This document shows, one piece after another, positions 16,836 to 23,212 of a stretch of DNA of 64,000 bases. The DNA comes from an uncultured Kineothrix sp. GTDB lineage: Bacteria > Bacillota > Clostridia > Lachnospirales > Lachnospiraceae. The notes beneath the pieces are model-generated. The model was not told where the DNA came from. It was given only the letters and a program-made list of their open reading frames with translations, and did no database searches. Within the stretch, counting starts at the first letter, position 1. Every line of letters starts with the position of its first letter. The translations under genes were made by a program, and so were the position numbers. The stretch spans positions 62,001-126,000 of the forward strand of contig CAJUSR010000009.1 in assembly GCA_910588855.1 (NCBI GenBank), in the 5' to 3' direction.

Positions 16836-17086
16836 AACCGGTATAGGCGCACACCCCAGCGCCTATACTGGTTTCTTTTCTTTTATCAACTTACTAACCT
16901 TCAACCTCAAAAAATAAGGAGTTCTATTAAAATTATGTTTCTTAATCTTTTGGATTGCCTTTTACAGCCACATCATACATGATTCGTTGCATTCTGCCGC
17001 CTACGTTTGCACGGGGCGGCAGAAAAACCACATGTTGGGAATTCAATCTAAACGGGCATTACCCGTCGGCTAATCATGCATGATTA
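16836..17086. other. Intergenic region with three strong inverted repeats
   Basis: First, AACCGGTATAGGCGC (16836-16850) pairs with 16859-16873 with one mismatch and is followed on the plus strand by T-rich TTTCTTTTCTTTT. Second, TTCTGCCGCC (16992-17001) pairs with GGCGGCAGAA (17015-17024). Third, TAATCATGCATGATTA (17071-17086) is a perfect 16-bp palindrome. None has a good T tract on the minus strand, so it is unclear whether they end the surface-protein transcript, process it, or bind a regulator. Confidence 0.6.
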
Positions 17087-17111
17087 ATCACTGTCTGCTT
17101 ACCCATCTGGA

Positions 17112-18056
17112 TTATTCTCCGGTCTTAGGAGAAACTGCCGGATTTACAGGGGTATTCGCAACCTGTACAGGCGTTGCTTTCGCATTGTCTGTAGAGCTGG
17201 AGCTACTGGAGCTGCTAGAGCTGCCTGAGCTACTGCTGTTGTTGTTATCGTTATTATTGTTGTCATTATTGTTATTGTTGTTATTATTGTCTACATTATC
17301 CTGTTTTTCCGCTTTCACCACAAATACCGGCGAGAAGGAATTAAAGGTTGCTACAACAATACCTTCTGCTGTAACCGTTGCAGGCAATGTCTCCCAAACA
17401 CCGTTCACCTGGTCATAATGAAGCACATAATAATTGTATTTCGATGTATCCGGCTTTTCATTATTCATAGGTATTGTTACTCTGACAGATTCACCTTTCG
17501 GAAGATTCGGAATTGAAATGTCAGCAGATGCCAACAAGTTTGCATTTCCTGATCCCAGTTGTTCAGCCATTTTTGCAGCTGCTGCCTTAGCCACTGACTG
17601 TACTGCTGCGGCTACCGGAGTAACCGTAATCTGTAAGCCGGCTTTGTCTGCCTTGATTTCATCTGCATTAATGTTTTTGAACTGTTCTTTTGACTCTGCC
17701 TTAAGAGTTGCTTCCTGTTCCTTATCCTCTACTGCTTCAGGAACTTTCAGCTCTTCGGAAGCTTCTACTTTCTGCCCGCCCTGTGTCGTTACAGAATCTT
17801 CCTTATTTACAATCTCCTCTATCGTAGAGTTAGAATCCACAGACTCTTCTACCTTAATATAAACTGTAGTACCGTCTTCATCCTTTCCTACGACAACTTC
17901 CTGATTGTCGTCCTTTACAACCGTATCTGTGTCACCGACTACCGGAAAATCCGTACTGCCCGTGTCAGGGGATACAGCCGCACTAACAGGCATGCCAGCT
18001 ACAAGGGTCATGGCCATACCAAGCGCCAGCATACTATAAAATTTCTTTCTTTTCAT
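17112..18056 (-). CDS. Secreted surface protein ending in a sortase-like SPKTGE motif
   Basis: A 314-residue protein with a signal peptide (FYSMLALGMAMTLVAGMPVSA). The mature part is acidic, with a possible beta-sandwich region (GESVRVTIPMNNEKPD to VVATFNSFSPVFVVKA), then an Asn/Asp-rich and poly-Ser linker of about 45 residues. The last residues are AVSPKTGE followed directly by the stop. SPxTG matches the sorting motif known for Clostridioides difficile sortase B, and a class B sortase is two genes upstream. The hydrophobic segment and basic tail needed for normal sorting are missing. It may be released, retained otherwise, or truncated. An SPDTG lies near the N-terminus as well. Confidence 0.8.
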   Translation of the reverse strand: MKRKKFYSMLALGMAMTLVAGMPVSAAVSPDTGSTDFPVVGDTDTVVKDDNQEVVVGKDEDGTTVYIKVEESVDSNSTIEEIVNKEDSVTTQGGQKVEASEELKVPEAVEDKEQEATLKAESKEQFKNINADEIKADKAGLQITVTPVAAAVQSVAKAAAAKMAEQLGSGNANLLASADISIPNLPKGESVRVTIPMNNEKPDTSKYNYYVLHYDQVNGVWETLPATVTAEGIVVATFNSFSPVFVVKAEKQDNVDNNNNNNNNDNNNNDNNNSSSSGSSSSSSSSSSTDNAKATPVQVANTPVNPAVSPKTGE

Positions 18057-18155
18057 TCTCTTTCTCCTTTCCCCAAAAAATCATGTGGTTATATCAAGCC
18101 TTTCGGCCTAATACCGAATCCATACTGCCTATTCCGGGCAGTCCTCCGTAAAGGG

Positions 18156-19319
18156 CTACTTTTCCGTTTCTTCCACTTCCTCATAAAACACTTTAAGAAT
18201 CAGCTCATAAAGGGCTTTTTCATCGGCATGAAATTCCTCAAATTTTTCCCCACGGACGGTTTCTCCGGCTATGGTCATGATATTACTTCCATCAAAACGG
18301 TATCCCAATATCTGGGATGCCAGATAACTCACTTCGTCTATGGAAATATCCGTCACCATATACCGGCTCAATGTATTGTATAATGTTACAGGAAGGGTAA
18401 TATCCTTTTTCGCGGCACTAATCGCCGCGTCTGCGTAGGCTGTTAAATATTGTTTCTGCCTCTCCAAACGGCTGCCGGCGCTTCCAAACTGTGTCACATC
18501 CCTGTTATGTAAATAATAGTAAGCCGCCATCCCTTCCAGTTTTACCGTTTCCCCCTTTTTTACATGGAAATTTTTATAATCCATATCTTCCAAAGCTTCC
18601 AGTTCCACCCCGCCAATAGCGTCGTTGATTATGGGAATAGCCCCCATATTGATGGAACAATAACCATGAATCGGCAAATGATAGAAAAGCTTTGACACTG
18701 CCTCCCTGCTGCGTTCACAGCTTATGGCAGCCCCGTCTCCATATCCGTGCTGCAAGGTTATCTGACCTACCCCTATCCCCTGATACGTTCCGTCTTTATC
18801 ATAAACTTCTATCTCAGCCATCGTATCCCTTGGCACGCCAATTACATAAATCTCCTTGTTATGCGGGTTCATTGCCAGAAGGAAAATAGCGTCCGACTGC
18901 CCGCCGTCTATTCCGTTTTTAGCAGGAACCACTTCCGTCATTTTGTCAATCCCAAGAAAAAGAAACGTCAGCATGTCCTCATTATACCGGTAGTGGATAC
19001 CTTGATAACGGACATCCCCTTCCTGCCAGTTCCCCTCCTGGTTTTCCAATTCTGCTTCCTCATCTGCCAATTCGGACAAAGCCATCACTATCTGCCTGCT
19101 GTCCGATTCCCCATACAATTTGTTCCTTCCGGATATCTGCATCCCCCAGAAAACGGCTGCCAATATAAGAGCAAATGCCGCAAATCCTACCAATGTCCAT
19201 GCTGTAATTTCCAGCGCTTTTATCTTTCGTCTTTCTTCCTTTTTTACTTTCCGCTTCTTTGTCCGGGGTTTGCCGTACTTTTTTTGCCGCTTTTTCTCAT
19301 CTGCCGGACTATTCTTCAT
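18156..19319 (-). CDS. LytR-CpsA-Psr (LCP) family glycopolymer transferase
   Basis: A 387-residue protein. A very basic cytosolic N-terminus (about 35 residues) is followed by one membrane helix (ITAWTLVGFAAFALILAAVF) and an extracellular LCP domain. The domain shows FLFLGIDK, GQSDAIFLLAMNPHNKEIYV, GVPRDTMAEI with the conserved Arg-Asp, YCSINMGAIPIINDAIGGV and YLHNRDVTQFGSAGSRLERQ with the conserved Arg cluster. Family members attach lipid-linked glycopolymers to peptidoglycan. Its start lies inside the end of the sortase gene (11-bp overlap). The context suggests it anchors the polysaccharide made by this locus. Confidence 0.92.
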   Translation of the reverse strand: MKNSPADEKKRQKKYGKPRTKKRKVKKEERRKIKALEITAWTLVGFAAFALILAAVFWGMQISGRNKLYGESDSRQIVMALSELADEEAELENQEGNWQEGDVRYQGIHYRYNEDMLTFLFLGIDKMTEVVPAKNGIDGGQSDAIFLLAMNPHNKEIYVIGVPRDTMAEIEVYDKDGTYQGIGVGQITLQHGYGDGAAISCERSREAVSKLFYHLPIHGYCSINMGAIPIINDAIGGVELEALEDMDYKNFHVKKGETVKLEGMAAYYYLHNRDVTQFGSAGSRLERQKQYLTAYADAAISAAKKDITLPVTLYNTLSRYMVTDISIDEVSYLASQILGYRFDGSNIMTIAGETVRGEKFEEFHADEKALYELILKVFYEEVEETEK

Positions 19320-20178
19320 TCAGAAGCACCCCTTGCACCAAATAACGGTTATCCGGTTTATCAGCCATACATGTGGACAGCACAAGAATACGGCTATTCC
19401 CCGTCACTTCCACATCTTCTGCCCGGTTACAGTTCATCCCTCGGACACCCATAATTTTTTCAATATATCTGTTAAATTGCTCCTCGTTTGTATAATCTTT
19501 CTGATAGAGCAAATGTTCACTGCCATATTCATGGGATACAAATATTTCATAAACAAAAAGCTTTTCCGGCGTATAGATGTATATGTAAGGGTTTTCTTTG
19601 AAATATTCATTGTCCTCATATTTGTGCAGCCCTGCAAACATTGTACCGTTTTTCATATTATGACCATACACTACTGTCAGTGGGTCGGAAAAATCTTTTT
19701 CGTTATATCTCTCCGTATAGATGCATCCCGGGTAGCCATAACTGCCGTCCAAGTTATAATTCAAGTAATAACGGTTATCTACCGGATGTTGTAAAATCGG
19801 ATAATCAATTTCGCTGCCCGGAATATAAACCCATGCATAAATATCGCTGTTTACATTTTCCTGCAAATCTTCAAAATCCACTTCCTTTTCCGGTATCGGT
19901 ACGCCCATTTCCATTAACGCTTTTATGTATTCCGGCTGGTCTTCCTCTTCTTCTTCCGCCTCTTCGGGCAGCTCATTCCCTACTTCTTCCTTTCCGTCAT
20001 CCTCTTCTGCTTCGGGAATCACTTCTTCCAACGGTAAAACCGGCTCTTCTTCCGGCTGCTTTTCTCCTCCCGACCGGATACCTGCCGCCGCCAAAACTAT
20101 CAACAGCACCACGACCAGTGCTGCTCCCCCTATTTTCCACCAATTATTATTGCTTTTTTTTGAATTATGCCCTTTCAT
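19309..20178 (-). CDS. Class B sortase
   Basis: A 289-residue membrane-anchored transpeptidase with an N-terminal membrane helix (IGGAALVVVLLIVLAAAG), an acidic Glu/Asp-rich stalk (residues 35-80) and a catalytic domain. The active site has His in VVYGHNMKNGTMF, Cys270 in LVLSTCMADKP and Arg278 in DNRYLV, the SrtB order. VYIPGSEIDYPILQ is the first strand of the fold. It is the first gene of the leftward polysaccharide series, with a start at 20178 behind AAAAAGGTGAT. Its leader begins at the left inverted repeat of the invertible segment, which makes it the first gene controlled by the switch. Confidence 0.94.
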   Translation of the reverse strand: MKGHNSKKSNNNWWKIGGAALVVVLLIVLAAAGIRSGGEKQPEEEPVLPLEEVIPEAEEDDGKEEVGNELPEEAEEEEEDQPEYIKALMEMGVPIPEKEVDFEDLQENVNSDIYAWVYIPGSEIDYPILQHPVDNRYYLNYNLDGSYGYPGCIYTERYNEKDFSDPLTVVYGHNMKNGTMFAGLHKYEDNEYFKENPYIYIYTPEKLFVYEIFVSHEYGSEHLLYQKDYTNEEQFNRYIEKIMGVRGMNCNRAEDVEVTGNSRILVLSTCMADKPDNRYLVQGVLLNEE

Positions 20179-20235
20179 ATGTATTCATCACCTTTTTCAC
20201 ATTCATAACTATGTATTAAAAATCCACCGCATATT

Positions 20236-20263
20236 TTTTCGTAAAATAGCCCCTTTTATGAAA
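20236..20263 (-). repeat. Left inverted repeat of the invertible segment (recombination site)
   Basis: This site is the reverse complement of 21747-21774 with one mismatch in 28 bases, including 22 contiguous identical bases (20242-20263). Read on the minus strand it has the arm TTTCATAAAA, the asymmetric 7-bp spacer GGGGCTA and the arm TTTTACGAAA. Arm-spacer-arm with 10+7+10 bp is the layout of tyrosine recombinase core sites. It lies 58 bp upstream of the sortase B start codon. Confidence 0.9.
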
Positions 20264-20303
20264 AATGAAAACCGGCCATAAAATATCCCGATAAATTTGG
20301 CAT

Positions 20304-21506
20304 TTATAGACTCTGTAAACATTCTTCTGACGATACATTTGACGGCTGATAAGCCGGAACCATATACGGAACATGCCCCTCCATACAACAAATAGAGGTT
20401 TCGTAAGAAACCAGCTTATCCATCCATTGCTTTTTCTGCTGCATAGTGGGATGCACATAAAGCGACATCGTAATCTTTACATTGCTATGCCCTAAGATTT
20501 CACTTAAACTTTTGATATCAAACCCCATAGAAACACATCTGGTTGCAAAAGCATGGCGGAGCATATGGAAATTAAAATAAGCAATGCCACATTTTTGAAG
20601 AATCCTTTCAAACCGGTACTGCAATGTCCGGGTATCAATCCATCCGTTTTTCTTTCCCGAAATCACAAATGAGTTTTCCTCCTTTTGATGTTCCTTCAGC
20701 AGCGGAAACAAAAGAGGAGGAATCGGGATTGCCCTCACCGAATCCGCCGTTTTCGGAGGCAGAACGGCGACCTTAGTTTTCTTTTCCCCTTCTGCCGTCT
20801 CCCTTACCCTTTGCATATTCCCTTGAATGCGGATTACATTTTCTTTCAAATCAATATCCCTCCAAGTCAATGCGCATAGCTCTCCGATGCGGATACCCAT
20901 ATAAAGTGCAATTGCGATGCCCAAGCAAGTATCTTCCTCCATATTTTCCAACAAATAATTTTCAAGCGCCGCCAAAGCCGTATCGCTGGGTAACATCGTC
21001 TTATTTTTCTTGTTTTTAAAAACCGGAAATTCAGGGATTTGTATTCCAGGACTATATTTGCTTTTAATATATAAAAGAATCTGCCGGACAATAGAGCAGA
21101 TATAAGATTGATAACGCTCGGAAAGGGATATATCCTTCTCATCATTTAGCCTTACCCGGAAATCCCTTAAAACCTGATAATCCAATCGGTTCACTTTCAC
21201 ATCTCCTAGAAAAGGGATAATATACTTGTCCACAATCTGCCGGTATATCCGGTAAGTAGTTGCTTTCCACTCCGTTTTCTTCTCTTGCAGCCATATTTCT
21301 GATGCCTCTTTCATCATAAGTATGCATGGGTTCTTGCTGCAGGGAAGTTCCTTCCGAAATTCATTCATTTTTTTACGGACTTCCTTATAGGTTTTTCCAT
21401 ATATTGATTTATACTTTCCTCCGTTTACGGAAAAATCCATCCCCTTTATGCGCCCTTCCCATCGCCCATCCTTTCTTTTATAAATATTTTCTCCTCTTTT
21501 TGGCAT
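20304..21506 (-). CDS. Tyrosine recombinase, presumed invertase of its own segment
   Basis: A 400-residue site-specific recombinase. Layout: an N-terminal AP2-like arm-binding domain (residues 1-55, KDGRWEGRIKGMDF), a SAM-like core-binding domain (about 60-155), and a catalytic domain with R206 in GIRIGELCALTW, a Lys in the beta hairpin, H314-x-x-R317 in FHMLRHAFATR, H340 in EILGHSNVKIT and the nucleophile Y350 in SLYVHP. All catalytic residues are present. RBS AAAGGAGG. The gene lies wholly inside the inverted repeats, 41 bp from the left and 241 bp from the right one, with no other mobile-element genes around. That favours DNA inversion over integration of an island. Confidence 0.93.
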   Translation of the reverse strand: MPKRGENIYKRKDGRWEGRIKGMDFSVNGGKYKSIYGKTYKEVRKKMNEFRKELPCSKNPCILMMKEASEIWLQEKKTEWKATTYRIYRQIVDKYIIPFLGDVKVNRLDYQVLRDFRVRLNDEKDISLSERYQSYICSIVRQILLYIKSKYSPGIQIPEFPVFKNKKNKTMLPSDTALAALENYLLENMEEDTCLGIAIALYMGIRIGELCALTWRDIDLKENVIRIQGNMQRVRETAEGEKKTKVAVLPPKTADSVRAIPIPPLLFPLLKEHQKEENSFVISGKKNGWIDTRTLQYRFERILQKCGIAYFNFHMLRHAFATRCVSMGFDIKSLSEILGHSNVKITMSLYVHPTMQQKKQWMDKLVSYETSICCMEGHVPYMVPAYQPSNVSSEECLQSL

Positions 21507-21583
21507 ATTTTTCCTCCTTTCTTTGACGCTGATTTTGACGGCTAAAAAATTGGTTTCAACGTCTGTTCTTATTTTTACCTTCT

Positions 21584-21635
21584 GTTTACATTTTTAAAAG
21601 GTATTTTGTAAACTTTATCTTACAAATATTTGTAA
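21584..21635. promoter_or_regulatory. Two palindromes upstream of the recombinase gene
   Basis: GTTTACA (21584-21590) is inverted at 21607-21613, and TTACAAATATTTGTAA (21620-21635) is a perfect 16-bp palindrome. Both contain a TTACA half-site. They could be operators or accessory arm-type sites for the recombinase. No clear minus-strand promoter for the recombinase gene could be named. Confidence 0.5.
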
Positions 21636-21681
21636 AAATTTACCGTTATCTTTACCAGCCTGCCGCTATCCGAAATACCCC

Positions 21682-21710
21682 TTGCATTTTTTGTCATCCT
21701 ATGCTATATT
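21682..21710 (+). promoter_or_regulatory. Promoter carried by the invertible segment, facing outward
   Basis: A -35 TTGCAT (21682-21687), a 17-bp spacer and a -10 TATATT (21705-21710) fit a sigma-A promoter. Transcription would begin near 21717 and cross the right inverted repeat. As sequenced it leads away from the polysaccharide locus. Confidence 0.75.
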
Positions 21711-21746
21711 ACAAAAAGAAATTCAACCCAAAACAAAATACCCTGC

Positions 21747-21774
21747 TTTCATAAAAGGGGCTATTTTATGAAAA
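21747..21774 (+). repeat. Right inverted repeat of the invertible segment (recombination site)
   Basis: TTTCATAAAA (21747-21756), spacer GGGGCTA (21757-21763) and TTTTATGAAA (21764-21773): two perfectly inverted 10-bp arms around a 7-bp asymmetric spacer. The same site in opposite orientation lies at 20236-20263. Opposite orientation of the spacers predicts inversion rather than excision. Confidence 0.9.
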
Positions 21775-21797
21775 TTAAATATATTGTACAAAAACAA

Positions 21798-21832
21798 ATG
21801 GAAGCATTTTCCAACCATGAAAATGCTTCCAT
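21798..21832 (-). terminator. Terminator between the switch and the convergent membrane-protein gene
   Basis: ATGGAAGCATTTTC (21798-21811) is exactly complementary to 21819-21832, with a 7-nt loop. On the minus strand it is followed by TTTGTTTTTG. It ends the transcript of the 21891-23189 gene and would also hinder rightward transcription from the switch promoter. Confidence 0.8.
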
Positions 21833-21842
21833 AATTTATACA

Positions 21843-21876
21843 TTTATAAGTTTTATAAATTTATAAGTTTTATAAG
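21843..21876. repeat. Two tandem 17-bp AT-rich repeats
   Basis: TTTATAAGTTTTATAAA at 21843-21859 is repeated at 21860-21876 with only the last base changed. It lies just downstream of the convergent gene's stop codon. Function unknown. Confidence 0.7.
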
Positions 21877-21890
21877 TTATGAATAATATT

Positions 21891-23189
21891 CTAATACTTT
21901 TTCAGGAAATCCTCATAATCCTTATAAGTCACAGTTACATAATATTCCCCAAAATTCATCCCAACCTCTATTCCCATAGGCGTATAGAATAAAATAGACG
22001 TGCCGCCGCTCGTAAGATAATAAACGATTTCCTGGTCGGTTAAGGAATCCAAATCATTGACTGTTCCGTTCTGCTGCCTGCATCTTTTACGGAAATCTAC
22101 GGCAAATTCATCATTAATTTCTATGATGCTGTTATTGTCCAGCACAACTCCGTTTTCCATATCAATATTCAGGCAGTATAAACCGTAATCCGACCAATAG
22201 TCCGTGTATATCATTTCACAAAATACCACACTCATCACTTCCGAATCCATATAAGTGACAAATCCTTCGGAATAAACTAAAAACTTTTCCTCTGGCATCA
22301 TATATTTGGAATACTCCTTATAATATTCCTGAAAATATTCCGTTTCATCGTCAATGACATCATTAATGGCATCCAGATTGGGAACATCCCCTTTGATTAC
22401 AGGATAATCCACGGCAATCATTACACTGCTGTCATCCTCTCCATATTCATAGTTTTCCCATTCTATCGAATAATCCAAATCCGTACGGATGGCATCTTCT
22501 ATTTCTCCGTAATAGTCCCCGCCATTCCCCGCTTCCGGCATAGGTTTTTCAAAATCCCATCCTTTCTGGTTTCCTTTGGATGGCTCTTCTTCCAAATATG
22601 GAAGCCCTGCCCCTTTGCTGTCAGAGCTTTCCACCAGCCGGACAGGCTGCACAGCCGAAATCTTCACCAGACAAAGCACCACCGCAAGCAGGGCTATAAC
22701 AAGCCCAACGACGGCTACTAATGCCAGGACCTCCGGCATAGTATGTCTCGGTTTTTGCCCATTGGGGCAATGCATACACCGGCAAGAGCCGCATCCGCAA
22801 TTGCCGCTTTGAGAAGGCATCCCTACACCGGGCACATTTTGCTGCGAATGCAATCCTTCCTGTCCGCTTTGCCCTATAAAATCTACCCGTTTGGGCTGCC
22901 CAGGCTGACATGCCGTTGTCTTCCCGCCGGCTGCTTCCTTATCCTGCCTTCCCCCATCCTGCGGATTCTGCTCCGGCTGCTGTCCATTATCCTGTCTTCC
23001 CCCATCCTGCGGATTCTGCTCCGGCTGCTGTCCACCATGCATATCCTGCCGTTTCTCTTGCATACCACGGGCATAATCAAAATAATTATCCATGCGCAAA
23101 GCCTCCGTCGACTGCGCTTCCTGCATTGTACCCCCGCTGAAAATACCGCCTTCAAATTCCCTGTTGGCGCCTTGTTCCGGTTTGTCCAT
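21891..23189 (-). CDS. Membrane-anchored protein with cysteine-rich head and extracellular domain
   Basis: A 432-residue protein. The cytosolic N-terminal ~145 residues are low-complexity, with two nearly identical 16-residue Gln/Pro/Asp-rich repeats and a cysteine cluster (CGCGSCRCMHC, about 131-141). One membrane helix follows (VLALVAVVGLVIALLAVVLC), then an acidic extracellular domain. The C-terminal part (IEIND to VTVTYKDYEDFLKKY, with YYLTSGGTSILFYTPMGIEV) resembles DUF3298-type domains found in RsiV-like proteins. RBS GGGGAGG at the ATG. It converges on the invertible switch. Function unknown; a sensor or anti-sigma-like role is only a guess. Confidence 0.65.
   Translation of the reverse strand: MDKPEQGANREFEGGIFSGGTMQEAQSTEALRMDNYFDYARGMQEKRQDMHGGQQPEQNPQDGGRQDNGQQPEQNPQDGGRQDKEAAGGKTTACQPGQPKRVDFIGQSGQEGLHSQQNVPGVGMPSQSGNCGCGSCRCMHCPNGQKPRHTMPEVLALVAVVGLVIALLAVVLCLVKISAVQPVRLVESSDSKGAGLPYLEEEPSKGNQKGWDFEKPMPEAGNGGDYYGEIEDAIRTDLDYSIEWENYEYGEDDSSVMIAVDYPVIKGDVPNLDAINDVIDDETEYFQEYYKEYSKYMMPEEKFLVYSEGFVTYMDSEVMSVVFCEMIYTDYWSDYGLYCLNIDMENGVVLDNNSIIEINDEFAVDFRKRCRQQNGTVNDLDSLTDQEIVYYLTSGGTSILFYTPMGIEVGMNFGEYYVTVTYKDYEDFLKKY
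22948..23033. repeat. 48-bp coding tandem repeat (about 1.8 copies)
   Basis: A unit starting CTTCCCCCATCCTGCGGATT at 22948 recurs after 48 bp at 22996 with the first 38 bases identical. It encodes the 16-residue repeats of the membrane protein. The length is a multiple of three, so copy-number change would keep the frame. Confidence 0.85.
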
Positions 23190-23212
23190 AGCCTATCCTC
23201 CCCTCTGACCCC

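Larger units (their letters stand above)
20236..21774. other. Invertible DNA segment controlling the polysaccharide locus
   Basis: A 1.5-kb segment bounded by near-identical inverted recombinase sites. It contains one complete tyrosine recombinase gene (minus strand) and, at its right end, a promoter on the plus strand. In the given orientation the promoter fires to the right, into a terminator hairpin and the 3' end of a convergent gene. If the segment were inverted, the same promoter would stand about 90 bp before the sortase start and read into the sortase, LCP and polysaccharide genes. Inversion itself is inferred from the architecture, not observed. Confidence 0.8.

Noticed and set aside
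16836..17024. Possible riboswitch upstream of the priming sugar transferase
   Set aside because: Only simple hairpins are present; none of the conserved cores of known riboswitch classes was recognised.
20304..21506. Treating the recombinase as the integrase of a genomic island or prophage
   Set aside because: No phage, conjugation or mobilisation genes are next to it, there is no tRNA or direct-repeat attachment site, and its sites are inverted repeats that enclose only the gene and a promoter.
20337..21542. Direct repeat TTTGACGGCT at about 20337 and 21533 as alternative recombination sites
   Set aside because: It is only 10 bp, in direct orientation, one copy lies in the recombinase coding sequence, and it lacks the arm-spacer-arm structure seen in the inverted repeats.
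22948..23033. Short CRISPR-like array
   Set aside because: There are fewer than two units of a 48-bp direct repeat without spacers, lying in a coding region; no cas genes are present.
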